From the NCBI RefSeq assembly GCF_900116405.1, contig NZ_FPAQ01000010.1, forward strand, positions 1 through 64,000: a DNA stretch of 64,000 nt, read 5' to 3'. Below the pieces are notes generated by a model that was given only the letters and a program-made list of their open reading frames with translations, did no database searches and was not told where the DNA came from. The DNA comes from Halomonas saccharevitans. Its GTDB lineage: Bacteria > Pseudomonadota > Gammaproteobacteria > Pseudomonadales > Halomonadaceae. The translations under genes were made by a program, and so were the position numbers. Below, in pieces: positions 40,891 through 48,486 of this stretch (positions are counted from its first letter, which is position 1; the number at the start of each line of letters is the position of its first letter).

Positions 40891-41026
40891 GTGCGCTCTT
40901 GGTGCATCGGCGCGGCCGCTTTTCGCCTCGAGGGTCCACGCATCCGCGGCAGGGCGCGTCGCTCGTTCCCTGGCACGCCCCCTGCATGGGACATGACGTG
41001 TCCACCACCCTGGAGCCGGACCCGCC

Positions 41027-41935
41027 ATGACCCTCTCAGCCGCTTCGCCCCCAGCATGCCCGCCCCGTCTGGTCTTCACCGACCTGGACGGCTCGCTGCT
41101 CGACCACCACAGCTACGACTGGGGACCGGCCCGGCCCTGGCTCGGCCGGCTGAAGGCCGAGGGCGTGCCGGTGATCCCGGTGACCAGCAAGACCCGCAGC
41201 GAGATCCTGCCGCTGCGTCGTGAGCTGGGCCTCGAGGACGCCCCCTTCATCGCCGAGAACGGCGCCCTGGCCGGCCTGCCTCTCGCCTGGAGTCATGCCC
41301 GGCTCGATCGGGGGCCCGGCCCCGATGGCCTGGCGATTCGCACCCTGGGGGTCGACATCGGCCTCATCCGTCAGCGTCTCGCGGTCTGGCGGGAGCGGCT
41401 GGGACTTGGCTTCACCACCATGAGCGAAATGACCCTGGAGGCGCTGGTCGCCTTCACCGGGCTGGCGGAACCACAGGCCCGCCTGGCGCGTCTTCGCGAG
41501 GGCAGCGAGCCGCTGATCTGGGAAGATTCGGACGAGCGCCTCGCGGCCTTCCGCGAGGGGCTCGAGGGCGATGGCCTGCGCCTGGTGCGAGGCGGGCGCT
41601 TCTGGCACGTCACCGGCGACTGCCATAAAGGCAGCGCCGTCGCCTGGCTGATAGAGCGCTTCGCGGCGCTGCGCGGCAGCCGGCCCCGGACCCTGGCGCT
41701 GGGCGATGGCCCCAACGACATCGCCATGCTCGAGGCGGTCGACCAGGCGGTGGTGATTCGTGGCTGTCATGACCTGGCGATCACGCCGGATCAGGCATCG
41801 CTCTATCGCAGCGATGCCACCGGCCCTGCCGGCTGGGCCGAGGGGATGGATTACTGGCGGGGCGAGCCGGCCGCCGACGGAGCTCGGTCGGGGAGGGCGA
41901 GCCGCCGGTCGAGCCTTCACCGTCACGCCGGCTAG
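41027..41935 (+). CDS. HAD-IIB phosphatase, mannosyl-3-phosphoglycerate phosphatase family
   Basis: This 302-residue HAD hydrolase has motif I FTDLDGSLLDHHSYDW with its nucleophile Asp, motif II VIPVTSKTRSE, the conserved FIAENGA segment, then HKGSAVAWL and motif IV LALGDGPNDIAML. This is the MpgP/YedP family, which dephosphorylates mannosyl- or glucosyl-3-phosphoglycerate to give compatible solutes. No matching synthase gene is adjacent. Substrate is therefore inferred from family only; a role in osmoadaptation suits a halophile. The C-terminal tail after DYWRGEP is basic and non-conserved. Confidence 0.8.
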   Translation: MTLSAASPPACPPRLVFTDLDGSLLDHHSYDWGPARPWLGRLKAEGVPVIPVTSKTRSEILPLRRELGLEDAPFIAENGALAGLPLAWSHARLDRGPGPDGLAIRTLGVDIGLIRQRLAVWRERLGLGFTTMSEMTLEALVAFTGLAEPQARLARLREGSEPLIWEDSDERLAAFREGLEGDGLRLVRGGRFWHVTGDCHKGSAVAWLIERFAALRGSRPRTLALGDGPNDIAMLEAVDQAVVIRGCHDLAITPDQASLYRSDATGPAGWAEGMDYWRGEPAADGARSGRASRRSSLHRHAG

Positions 41936-42043
41936 GTATACCGCGTCGACGCCGATGACTCGCGTGTCCGTTATGCTGGAAGTAGGGGAGGGTGCCGCCG
42001 AGGCGGCGACGCTTCCGTCACGCCAGCCACCGGGAGCGAGACC

Positions 42044-43453
42044 ATGTCGACACTGACCTTCCAGGGTGCGGTCAAGGAAGTCACCGGTTCCCGCTACCTC
42101 CTCGAGGTAGACGGCGATCGTCGTATCCACCGGCTGCTGCTGGAGTGCGGCCTGCACCAGGGCGGCACTGACGCCGACGCGGCCAACGCCCGCTCCTTCG
42201 GCCGCCTGCCCGGCGAGCTCGAGGCGGTGGTGCTCTCCCACGGCCACCTCGACCACTCGGGGCTGCTGCCGAAGCTCGTCCGCGAGGGCTATGACGGGCC
42301 GATCCACTGCACCCGCGGCACCCGCGACCTGCTGGAGATCATGCTGCAGGACGCCGCCTTCATCATGGCCAAGGACGTCGAGTGGGAGAACAAGTGGCGC
42401 AAGCGCAACGGCAAGCCGCTGATCGAGCCGCTCTACGAGCTGAAGGACGTCGAGCGCACCCTGTCGCTCTGCACCTCCCATGGCTATGGCCAGCCCGTTT
42501 CGCTTCCTGGCGGCGTTACCCTGGTGTTCCACGATGCCGGGCACATCCTGGGCTCGGCCATCGTCGAACTGGCCGTGCCCTCGGGCGGCCAGACGCGGCG
42601 CCTGGTCTTCTCGGGGGATCTGGGCAACCCAAGCTCGGTGCTGATGAAGGATCCCGAGAAGCTCTACGAGGCGGATCTGGTGCTGATGGAGAGCACCTAC
42701 GGCGATCGCGACCACCGTCCCCTCGACGAGACACTCGAGGAGTTCGCCCAGGTGCTGGAGGAGGCCCATGCGGCGGGCGGCAACGTGCTGATTCCCGCCT
42801 TCGCCGTGGGGCGTACCCAGGAGATCCTCTACCACCTGAGCGTGCTCTATCACGAGGGCCGGCTGCGCCAGCAGCTGGTGTTTCTCGACAGCCCCATGGC
42901 GATCAAGGTCACCGAGCTCTACCACCGCGCCCGCAAGTCCCTGGATCCCGATGACCTCAAGGTGCTCAACGTGGCCGCCAGCGGCGATACCCACCGTTAC
43001 CTGCCGATACTGCGCATGACGCGCACGGTGGAGGAGTCGATGGCCATCAACCGCATCCACGGCGGGGCGATCATCATCGCCGGCGCCGGGATGTGCAACG
43101 GCGGACGCATCCTCCAACACTTCCGCTACAACCTCGAGAAGCCCAGCACCCGGCTGGTGATCGTCGGCTTCCAGGCGGGGGGCACGCTGGGCCGCCAGAT
43201 CGTCGACGGCGCCGAGCGGGTCCGCGTGATGGGCCGGGACCTGGCGGTCAAGGCGCGGGTGCACACCATCGGCGGCTTCTCGGCCCATGCCGGCCAGACC
43301 CAGCTGCTGGGCTGGGTCGGCGCCTTCCGCCATCGGCCGCGCGCCTACCTGGTGCACGGCGAACCCGGCGCCCAGCGGGCGCTGCAGATGCTCCTAGAAC
43401 AGAGCGGTATCGAGGCCGAGATTCCCGCCTATGGTGATCGCATCGAACTCTAG
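42044..43453 (+). CDS. Beta-CASP metallo-beta-lactamase-fold RNA hydrolase
   Basis: This 469-residue protein has the zinc motif LSHGHLDHSGLLP (HxHxDH) and HDAGHILGSAIVEL, then the beta-CASP insert. Motif A/B/C segments are MESTYGDRDH, FAVGRTQEILYHL, and IAGAGMCNGGRILQHF with HTIGGFSAHAGQ. These define the CPSF-like YSH1/RNA-metabolising group. Bacterial members act on RNA ends, but the target of this one is unknown. It is a monocistronic gene with a 108-bp leader. Confidence 0.88.
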   Translation: MSTLTFQGAVKEVTGSRYLLEVDGDRRIHRLLLECGLHQGGTDADAANARSFGRLPGELEAVVLSHGHLDHSGLLPKLVREGYDGPIHCTRGTRDLLEIMLQDAAFIMAKDVEWENKWRKRNGKPLIEPLYELKDVERTLSLCTSHGYGQPVSLPGGVTLVFHDAGHILGSAIVELAVPSGGQTRRLVFSGDLGNPSSVLMKDPEKLYEADLVLMESTYGDRDHRPLDETLEEFAQVLEEAHAAGGNVLIPAFAVGRTQEILYHLSVLYHEGRLRQQLVFLDSPMAIKVTELYHRARKSLDPDDLKVLNVAASGDTHRYLPILRMTRTVEESMAINRIHGGAIIIAGAGMCNGGRILQHFRYNLEKPSTRLVIVGFQAGGTLGRQIVDGAERVRVMGRDLAVKARVHTIGGFSAHAGQTQLLGWVGAFRHRPRAYLVHGEPGAQRALQMLLEQSGIEAEIPAYGDRIEL

Positions 43454-43613
43454 GGGTTGATCCTCCCTCGACGCGCACTGTCTCCGTGCCGCACTGCGGG
43501 CACGCCGGGCGGTGAGCGGCATGGGCATGAGGGGTGAATACTTGATCTGGCTCAAGGTGCGGCGACATGCCTCATGCGCACGCGCCGGGCATGGTCTAGG
43601 CTCGACTGTGCAT

Positions 43614-43630
43614 AAAGTTATTTGCTTAGA
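43614..43630 (+). promoter_or_regulatory. Shared promoter words upstream of rhodanese gene
   Basis: AAAGTTAT (43614-43621) runs into TTTGCTTAGA (43621-43630), 10 bp before the rhodanese ATG. The same two words (TTGCTTAG and AAAGTTAT) recur in the peroxiredoxin promoter at 45124-45143. A common regulator of the sulfur island is possible. The rest of the 187-bp leader 43454-43640 shows nothing recognisable. Confidence 0.35.
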
Positions 43631-43640
43631 GGTATTTGTT

Positions 43641-44225
43641 ATGAAAAAGACGCATGGTCTAGCGGGTTGCCTGCTTGCGGTGATGCTGGCCGCCGGTCCG
43701 GCCCTGGCCGAAGAGGTCGCAGCCTATCGGGAAACGCAGCTGGGGCTCTATGTTACCGCCAGCGAGGCCTATGAGCTGATGCAGGATAACGATCGGGCCA
43801 TCCTGATCGACGTGCGTGACCCCGTGGAGATCAAGTTCACCGGCTTCGCCGAGCCGACCGACATCCACGTGCCCTGGGTACTGGCCGATCGCGACCATTT
43901 CAACGCAGACGCCAAGACCTGGCCGATGGTCAAGAATGCCGACTTCGAGGCTCAGGTGCGTGCCGAGCTGGAGGCTCTGGACGTGGCCGAGGACGATCCG
44001 ATCATCGTCATGTGCCGCTCCGGCTCCACCCGCAGCGCGCCCGGCGCTGATGCGATCGCCGAGATGGGCTTCAATCGGGTCTACTCGGTCACAGACGGCT
44101 TCGAGGGCGGAAAGCTCGAGGCGGGCGATTCCAAGGGAGTGCGCGCAGTGAACGGCTGGCGCAACTCCGGGTTGCCCTGGAGCTATGAGATCGATCCCGA
44201 CGTCGCCTGGCGCCCGGTCGAGTGA
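43641..44225 (+). CDS. Periplasmic rhodanese-domain sulfurtransferase
   Basis: This 194-residue protein has a signal peptide (LAGCLLAVMLAAGPALAEE; the internal Cys is not in a convincing lipobox) and one rhodanese domain (about 37-165). The active-site loop is VMCRSGSTRSAPGA, with the persulfide-forming Cys in a six-residue CRSGST loop typical of sulfur-specific rhodaneses. It would carry sulfane sulfur in the periplasm. It opens the sulfur island and is followed by a DsrE-fold protein and a DUF2892 peptide before a terminator, so the three form one short operon. Confidence 0.88.
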   Translation: MKKTHGLAGCLLAVMLAAGPALAEEVAAYRETQLGLYVTASEAYELMQDNDRAILIDVRDPVEIKFTGFAEPTDIHVPWVLADRDHFNADAKTWPMVKNADFEAQVRAELEALDVAEDDPIIVMCRSGSTRSAPGADAIAEMGFNRVYSVTDGFEGGKLEAGDSKGVRAVNGWRNSGLPWSYEIDPDVAWRPVE

Positions 44226-44294
44226 CGCTTCCCCGACGGTCTTTCGCCATAGGGGCGCCGACCGTCATGACGAACGACGCAAAGAGGTGAGCGC

Positions 44295-44768
44295 ATGACC
44301 ATCAAGAAGACTCTGACCCTGGCCGCCGCGGCCGCCACGATCGGGTTCGCCGGGGCGGCCACCGCCGATAGCCACGGCGGCAACATGTCCAAGGACCAGG
44401 CCCTGGTGATTCTCACCAGCGACTCGCTGCAGACGCAGGGCATGGCGATGATCCTTTCCAACGCCATGCAGCAGCAGGGCACCGACCTGCACATCCTGCT
44501 CTGCGATGCCGCCGGCGATCTGGCCGTCCAGGGCTTCGCGAGCGCCGAGGCGATCAATACGCCCCCGAGCAATCCGGCTGGGCAGGTCAAGCCGGAAGGT
44601 ATCCTGGGCATGCTGATGGAGAAAGGGGCCGGCGTGGATGTCTGCGCCATCTATCTGCCCAACAGCGAATACGGCGAGACCGATCTGCGCGAGGGCGTCG
44701 GTGTGGCGGCTCCGGGACCGATGGCGCAGATGATGCGCGACCCCGCCATTCCCGTATATACCTTCTGA
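44295..44768 (+). CDS. Periplasmic DsrE-fold protein
   Basis: This 157-residue protein has a signal peptide (LTLAAAAATIGFAGAATADS) followed by a DsrE/TusD-like domain: LVILTSDSLQTQGMAMILSNAM, then DLHILLCDAAGDLAV with a conserved Cys, and LMEKGAGVDVCAIYLPN with a second Cys. DsrE-fold proteins relay persulfide sulfur on such cysteines. The export signal and position after a periplasmic rhodanese suggest sulfur transfer in the periplasm. The GAGGTGAGCGC leader gives a good ribosome site. Confidence 0.85.
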   Translation: MTIKKTLTLAAAAATIGFAGAATADSHGGNMSKDQALVILTSDSLQTQGMAMILSNAMQQQGTDLHILLCDAAGDLAVQGFASAEAINTPPSNPAGQVKPEGILGMLMEKGAGVDVCAIYLPNSEYGETDLREGVGVAAPGPMAQMMRDPAIPVYTF

Positions 44769-44797
44769 GTGGTTCAAGCGAACCTAAGGAGTCCGTC

Positions 44798-44986
44798 ATG
44801 AAGCGCAACGTGGGCGGTATCGACAAGGCGGCCCGTGTCGTGATCGGCGCCGTGCTGATTCTGCTGGCCCTGACCGGCACGATCGGCGTCTGGGGATGGA
44901 TCGGGGTGCTGCCACTGGCTACAGGGCTGCTCAATGTCTGCCCGGCCTATTCTCTGCTTGGCATCAGCACCTGCAAGGTGAAATAG
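44798..44986 (+). CDS. DUF2892 membrane peptide
   Basis: This 62-residue protein has MKRNVGGIDKAARVVIGAVLILLALTG-type N-terminus and two membrane spans ending in CPAYSLLGISTCK. This is the DUF2892 domain that forms the membrane anchor of YgaP-type rhodaneses. It is encoded separately here, 29 bp after the DsrE gene, so it may be the membrane partner of the periplasmic rhodanese in trans. A near-duplicate is encoded at 50340-50531. Confidence 0.87.
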   Translation: MKRNVGGIDKAARVVIGAVLILLALTGTIGVWGWIGVLPLATGLLNVCPAYSLLGISTCKVK

Positions 44987-45029
44987 TCCCCTCGCCAGCC
45001 CTGATGTCGACACCCTCGATGTCCCCGAA

Positions 45030-45063
45030 GCGCCCGACTCCTTTCGAGTCGGGCGCTTTTTTG
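45030..45063 (+). terminator. Terminator after rhodanese-DsrE-DUF2892 unit
   Basis: GCGCCCGACTC, loop CTTTC and GAGTCGGGCGC form an 11-bp perfect stem followed by six Ts. Confidence 0.95.
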
Positions 45064-45121
45064 TTGAGGCAATCGCTCCGGCCCCCTATCGACTCCATGG
45101 AGGGACTCAATTGTTCTTATA

Positions 45122-45152
45122 TGTTGCTTAGGTCTAAAGTTATAACTGTAAT
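45122..45152 (+). promoter_or_regulatory. Peroxiredoxin promoter with palindromic operator candidate
   Basis: TTGCTT (45124-45129) and TGTAAT (45147-45152) are spaced 17 bp, a plausible sigma70 promoter. Between them lies the perfect palindrome AGTTATAACT (45138-45147). TTGCTTAG and AAAGTTAT are shared with the rhodanese promoter. The AT-rich stretch stands out from its GC-rich surroundings. Confidence 0.45.
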
Positions 45153-45194
45153 CAAGGTGAGTCTTCTCACCACGGCCCGCAAAGGAGAACGACC

Positions 45195-45842
45195 ATGGAA
45201 ACGCCAGCACAGCAGCCGGTTATGCCTCAGCTCAACCGTCCGGCCCCGGACTTTACCGCCAAGACCACCCAAGGAGTGAAGTCCCTGGGCGACTACAAGG
45301 GCAAGTGGCTGGTGCTCTTCGCGCACCCGGCCGACTTCACTCCGGTCTGCACCACCGAGTTCTCGGCCTTCGCGACCCGCGCCGACCAGTTCAAGGCCCT
45401 CAACACCGAGCTGCTCGGCCTCTCTATCGACAGCGTGCACGCCCACATCGCCTGGACGCGCAGCATCAAGGAAAATTTCGGCATCGAGATTCCCTTCCCG
45501 ATCATCGCCGATCTGAGCATGCGGGTCGCCAACGCCTACGGCATGATCCAGCCGGGCGCCAGCGATACCGCCGCCGTGCGTGCCACCTTCGTGATCGATC
45601 CGGAAGGGGTGCTGCGCGCCATGGTCTACTACCCGATGTCCAACGGCCGCTCCGTCGACGAGATCCTGCGTCTGGTCGAGGCGCTGCAGACCAGCGATGC
45701 CAACGGCGTGGCCACGCCCGAAAACTGGCACCAGGGCGAGCCGGTGATCGTGCCGCCGCCCGCCACCGATGCCGAAGCCGAGGCACGCCAGGGTCAGGGG
45801 TACGACTACGTCGACTGGTACTTCTGCAGGAAGAGTCTCTAA
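45195..45842 (+). CDS. Peroxiredoxin (Prx6/archaeal-type AhpC/TSA)
   Basis: This 215-residue thiol peroxidase has the catalytic HPADFTPVCTTEFSAF with peroxidatic Cys52. SIDSVHAHIAWTRSI and the C-terminal arm YDYVDWYFCRKSL are typical of the Prx6/archaeal decamer branch. The Cys near the C-terminus may resolve the disulfide. It would remove peroxides, including those formed with reactive sulfur species. AAAGGAG lies upstream of the ATG. It leads a unit with the metallo-beta-lactamase gene 75 bp downstream. Confidence 0.92.
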   Translation: METPAQQPVMPQLNRPAPDFTAKTTQGVKSLGDYKGKWLVLFAHPADFTPVCTTEFSAFATRADQFKALNTELLGLSIDSVHAHIAWTRSIKENFGIEIPFPIIADLSMRVANAYGMIQPGASDTAAVRATFVIDPEGVLRAMVYYPMSNGRSVDEILRLVEALQTSDANGVATPENWHQGEPVIVPPPATDAEAEARQGQGYDYVDWYFCRKSL

Positions 45843-45917
45843 CGCCGAGCTCCAGGCCCCGGCATTCGCCGGGGCTTACTGGCCATGCGCCACGTTTCCC
45901 AACGTCAGGAGGCCAAC

Positions 45918-46829
45918 ATGAAGACCTTTGAACTCTCTCGCAGCCGCGCCGCCGGTCAGCCGGATGTCGCCGGTTTCTTCGATCTTCGCACCTTCAGCGT
46001 GCAGTACGTGGTCAGCGATCCGGCCACGCGGAAGTGCGCCATCATCGACCCGGTCCATGATTTCGACGAGAAGTCCGGTGCCACGGCGACCCACCATGCC
46101 GACGAGCTGCTCGCCTATATCCAGGAGCAGGGGCTCGAGGTGGAGTGGATCCTCGACACTCATCCCCATGCCGATCACTTCTCTGCGGCGCAGTACCTGA
46201 AGGAGCAGCTGGGGGCGCCCACCGCCATCGGCGAGAAGGTGGTCGAGGTGCAGGCGCTCTGGAAGGAGCTCTACCATTGGCCCGACTTCCCGGATGACGG
46301 CTCCCAGTGGGACCGCCTGTTCGCCGAAGGCGACACCTTTCGCATCGGCGAGCTGGAGGCGCGGGTGATGTTCTCGCCGGGGCATACCCTGGCCTCGATC
46401 ACCTACGTGATCGGCGACGCCGCCTTCGTTCACGACACCCTCTTCCAGCCGGACTTCGGCACGGCCCGAGCGGATTTCCCCGGTGGCGACGCCCATCAGC
46501 TGTGGCGCTCCATCCAGGCGATCCTGGCCCTGCCCGACGCTACGCGTCTGTTCACCGGTCATGACTATATGCCGGATGGCCGCGAGCCCCAGTGGGAGAG
46601 CACGGTTCGCGAGCAGCGCGAGCGCAACAAGCACCTGGCCGGCAATGTCACCGAGGACGACTATGCGGCCATGCGCGACGAGCGCGATGCCGAGCTGCCG
46701 ATGCCCAAGCTGATCCTGCACGCCCTGCAGGTGAATACCCGGGGCGGCCAGCTGCCGGCGCCCGAGGCCAACGGCAAACGCTACCTCAAGATCCCGCTGG
46801 ACGCCCTGGATGGCGCCGACTGGGATTGA
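45918..46829 (+). CDS. ETHE1-like metallo-beta-lactamase, probable persulfide dioxygenase (copy 1)
   Basis: This 303-residue metallo-beta-lactamase-fold protein has LDTHPHADHFSAAQYLKEQL (HxHxDH), FSPGHTLASITYVIGDAAFVHDTLF and RLFTGHDYMP. It lies in the persulfide-dioxygenase/Blh branch, non-haem iron enzymes that oxidise glutathione persulfide to sulfite. The later segment PDFGTARADFPGGDAHQLWRSI is typical. CAGGAGG lies upstream of the ATG. It shares clear similarity with the protein encoded at 47036-47950 in both halves but is not a recent duplicate. Confidence 0.85.
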   Translation: MKTFELSRSRAAGQPDVAGFFDLRTFSVQYVVSDPATRKCAIIDPVHDFDEKSGATATHHADELLAYIQEQGLEVEWILDTHPHADHFSAAQYLKEQLGAPTAIGEKVVEVQALWKELYHWPDFPDDGSQWDRLFAEGDTFRIGELEARVMFSPGHTLASITYVIGDAAFVHDTLFQPDFGTARADFPGGDAHQLWRSIQAILALPDATRLFTGHDYMPDGREPQWESTVREQRERNKHLAGNVTEDDYAAMRDERDAELPMPKLILHALQVNTRGGQLPAPEANGKRYLKIPLDALDGADWD

Positions 46830-46872
46830 GGCCGTGTTTGTCGGGCGAGCGCCCGAACGACTCGCTCGACCA

Positions 46873-46902
46873 CGAGGCCCGTCGCCGCGGCGACGGGCCT
46901 CG
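46873..46902 (+). terminator. Perfect 30-bp palindrome, probable terminator
   Basis: CGAGGCCCGTCGCCG (46873-46887) is followed immediately by its exact reverse complement (46888-46902), 43 bp after the first ETHE1-like gene. There is no T-run, so termination would depend on the very stable stem. Confidence 0.7.
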
Positions 46903-47035
46903 CTGATGGCGGGCGGGGTGTCGTCGAAAGGCCATTCACGACGAATGTGTATAGCAAAACGGTCTATCCTTAGAACTTGTATTGCGCTACGCTGATCCTA
47001 CATTCGGCAGCGACATTCGATGGAGGGCGTCCCTC

Positions 47036-47950
47036 ATGTCCCAGCAATCACGCGCATCCCGGCCAGGCGTGGCCCGGCCCAACGGGACCCGGCCTATCGT
47101 CACCCCCTTTTTCGATGAGCCCACCAACACCTTCAGCTATGTGGTACAGGACCCTGACAGCCCTGCCTGCGCGATCCTCGATTCGGTGCTCGACTTCGAC
47201 TACGCCGCCGGTCGCACCGACGTGCGCTCCGCCGATGCCATCATCGCCTTCGTACGCGACCACGGCCTAGAGGTGGAGTGGATCCTGGAGACCCATGTCC
47301 ACGCCGATCACCTCTCCGCCGCGCCCTACCTGCACGAGACGCTGGGTGGAAAGACCGGCATCGGCGCCAACATCACCGTGGTGCAGGACGTGTTCGGCAA
47401 GGCCTTCAATGCCGGCACCGAGTTCGCCCGCGACGGCAGCCAGTTCGATCGCCTCTTCGAGGAGGGCGATACCTTCGCCATCGGCCATCTGGAAGGGCGG
47501 GTGCTGCACACCCCGGGCCACACCCCGGCCTGCTTGACCTATGTGATCGGCGATGCCGCCTTCGTTGGCGATACCCTCTTCATGCCGGACTATGGCACCG
47601 CACGCTGCGACTTCCCGGGCGGCGATGCCCGCGCCCTCTACCGCTCCATCCAGAAGGTGCTGGCCCTGCCGGGCGAGACCCGGCTGTTCCTGTGCCATGA
47701 CTACAAGGCCCCGGAGCGCGAGGAGTATCAGCACGAGACCAGCGTGGCAGAGCAGCGTGCCCACAACGTGCACGTCCACGAGGGGGTCAGCGAGGACGCT
47801 TTCGTCACGATGCGTACCGAGCGGGACGCGACCCTCGGCATGCCCCGGCTGATCCTGCCCTCGGTGCAGGTCAACATGCGTGCCGGTCATATGCCGCCGG
47901 CCGAGGAGAACGGTCAGGTCTACCTCAAGGTGCCGATCGACAAGTTCTGA
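47036..47950 (+). CDS. ETHE1-like metallo-beta-lactamase, probable persulfide dioxygenase (copy 2, Blh-type)
   Basis: This 304-residue protein has LETHVHADHLSAAPYLHETLGGKTGIGANI, HTPGHTPACLTYVIGDAAFVGDTLF, PDYGTARCDFPGGDARALYRSIQ and LFLCHDYKAP. These are the metal ligands and surrounding motifs of Blh/persulfide dioxygenases. It is followed 59 bp later by a DUF442 phosphatase gene; in Blh proteins of other bacteria these two domains are fused. The ATG at 47036 has GGAGGG upstream; the longer frame upstream is less family-like. Likely role: oxidation of persulfides to sulfite and thiol. Confidence 0.88.
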   Translation: MSQQSRASRPGVARPNGTRPIVTPFFDEPTNTFSYVVQDPDSPACAILDSVLDFDYAAGRTDVRSADAIIAFVRDHGLEVEWILETHVHADHLSAAPYLHETLGGKTGIGANITVVQDVFGKAFNAGTEFARDGSQFDRLFEEGDTFAIGHLEGRVLHTPGHTPACLTYVIGDAAFVGDTLFMPDYGTARCDFPGGDARALYRSIQKVLALPGETRLFLCHDYKAPEREEYQHETSVAEQRAHNVHVHEGVSEDAFVTMRTERDATLGMPRLILPSVQVNMRAGHMPPAEENGQVYLKVPIDKF

Positions 47951-48009
47951 GGCCGGGTCGTCCCGTCGCCAGAGGTCCCATGCACATGCCATCCCCCACA
48001 GGAGTGCCC

Positions 48010-48429
48010 ATGCAGATTCAACACCTCGAAAGCGGTTTCGCCATCGCCGATGCCGTGACCCCCGCCGATCTCGACGAGATCGCCCGTCGCGGCTTCCGCG
48101 CGGTGATCTGTAACCGCCGTCCCGGCGAGGCCGAGGACCACCCCGACGACCGCCCCCTGAAGGCCCGGGCCGCCGAGCTGGGCCTCGCGTGGCGCTGTAT
48201 TCCCGTCACGCCGGGCGACTATGGCGAGACCGATATTGCCGCCTTCAGTCAGTCGCTGGACGAGTTGCCCGCGCCGATCCTGGCCTTCTGCCGGACCGGC
48301 AAGCGCGCCGTGCACCTCTGGGCCCATGCGCGCAGCCGCGAGGCCGGGTGTGACATTCCGGCGCTGCTGGCCGCGGCTCACGCGGCCGGCCACGATCCGC
48401 AGCCGATCCGCGAGATGCTCAAGGTCTGA
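48010..48429 (+). CDS. DUF442/TIGR01244 phosphatase-like protein (Blh N-terminal-type domain)
   Basis: This 139-residue protein has the dual-specificity-phosphatase-like fold of DUF442. It includes FRAVICNRRPGEAEDHP near residue 35 and the P-loop-like AFCRTGKRAVHLWA with Cys and Arg in CX5R spacing. In Blh (beta-lactamase hydrolase-like) proteins this domain precedes the ETHE1 domain. Here it is a separate gene directly after one. ATG 48010 follows GGAGTG; an upstream in-frame ATG at 47980 is less likely. Its activity is unproven; a sulfurtransferase-like role for the Cys loop is possible. Confidence 0.85.
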   Translation: MQIQHLESGFAIADAVTPADLDEIARRGFRAVICNRRPGEAEDHPDDRPLKARAAELGLAWRCIPVTPGDYGETDIAAFSQSLDELPAPILAFCRTGKRAVHLWAHARSREAGCDIPALLAAAHAAGHDPQPIREMLKV

Positions 48430-48486
48430 CAGGCGGACGCCCCGCGCCGCGACGGAACCGGGTTCACGACCGATGACGAGACGCCC

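Noticed and set aside
43614-43630. BigR/SqrR operator
   Set aside because: I could not match a published BigR or SqrR consensus with confidence, so only the shared words are reported.
45918-47950. Recent tandem duplication of the two ETHE1-like genes
   Set aside because: They share motifs and length but differ widely elsewhere and each has its own leader, so an old paralogy is more likely.
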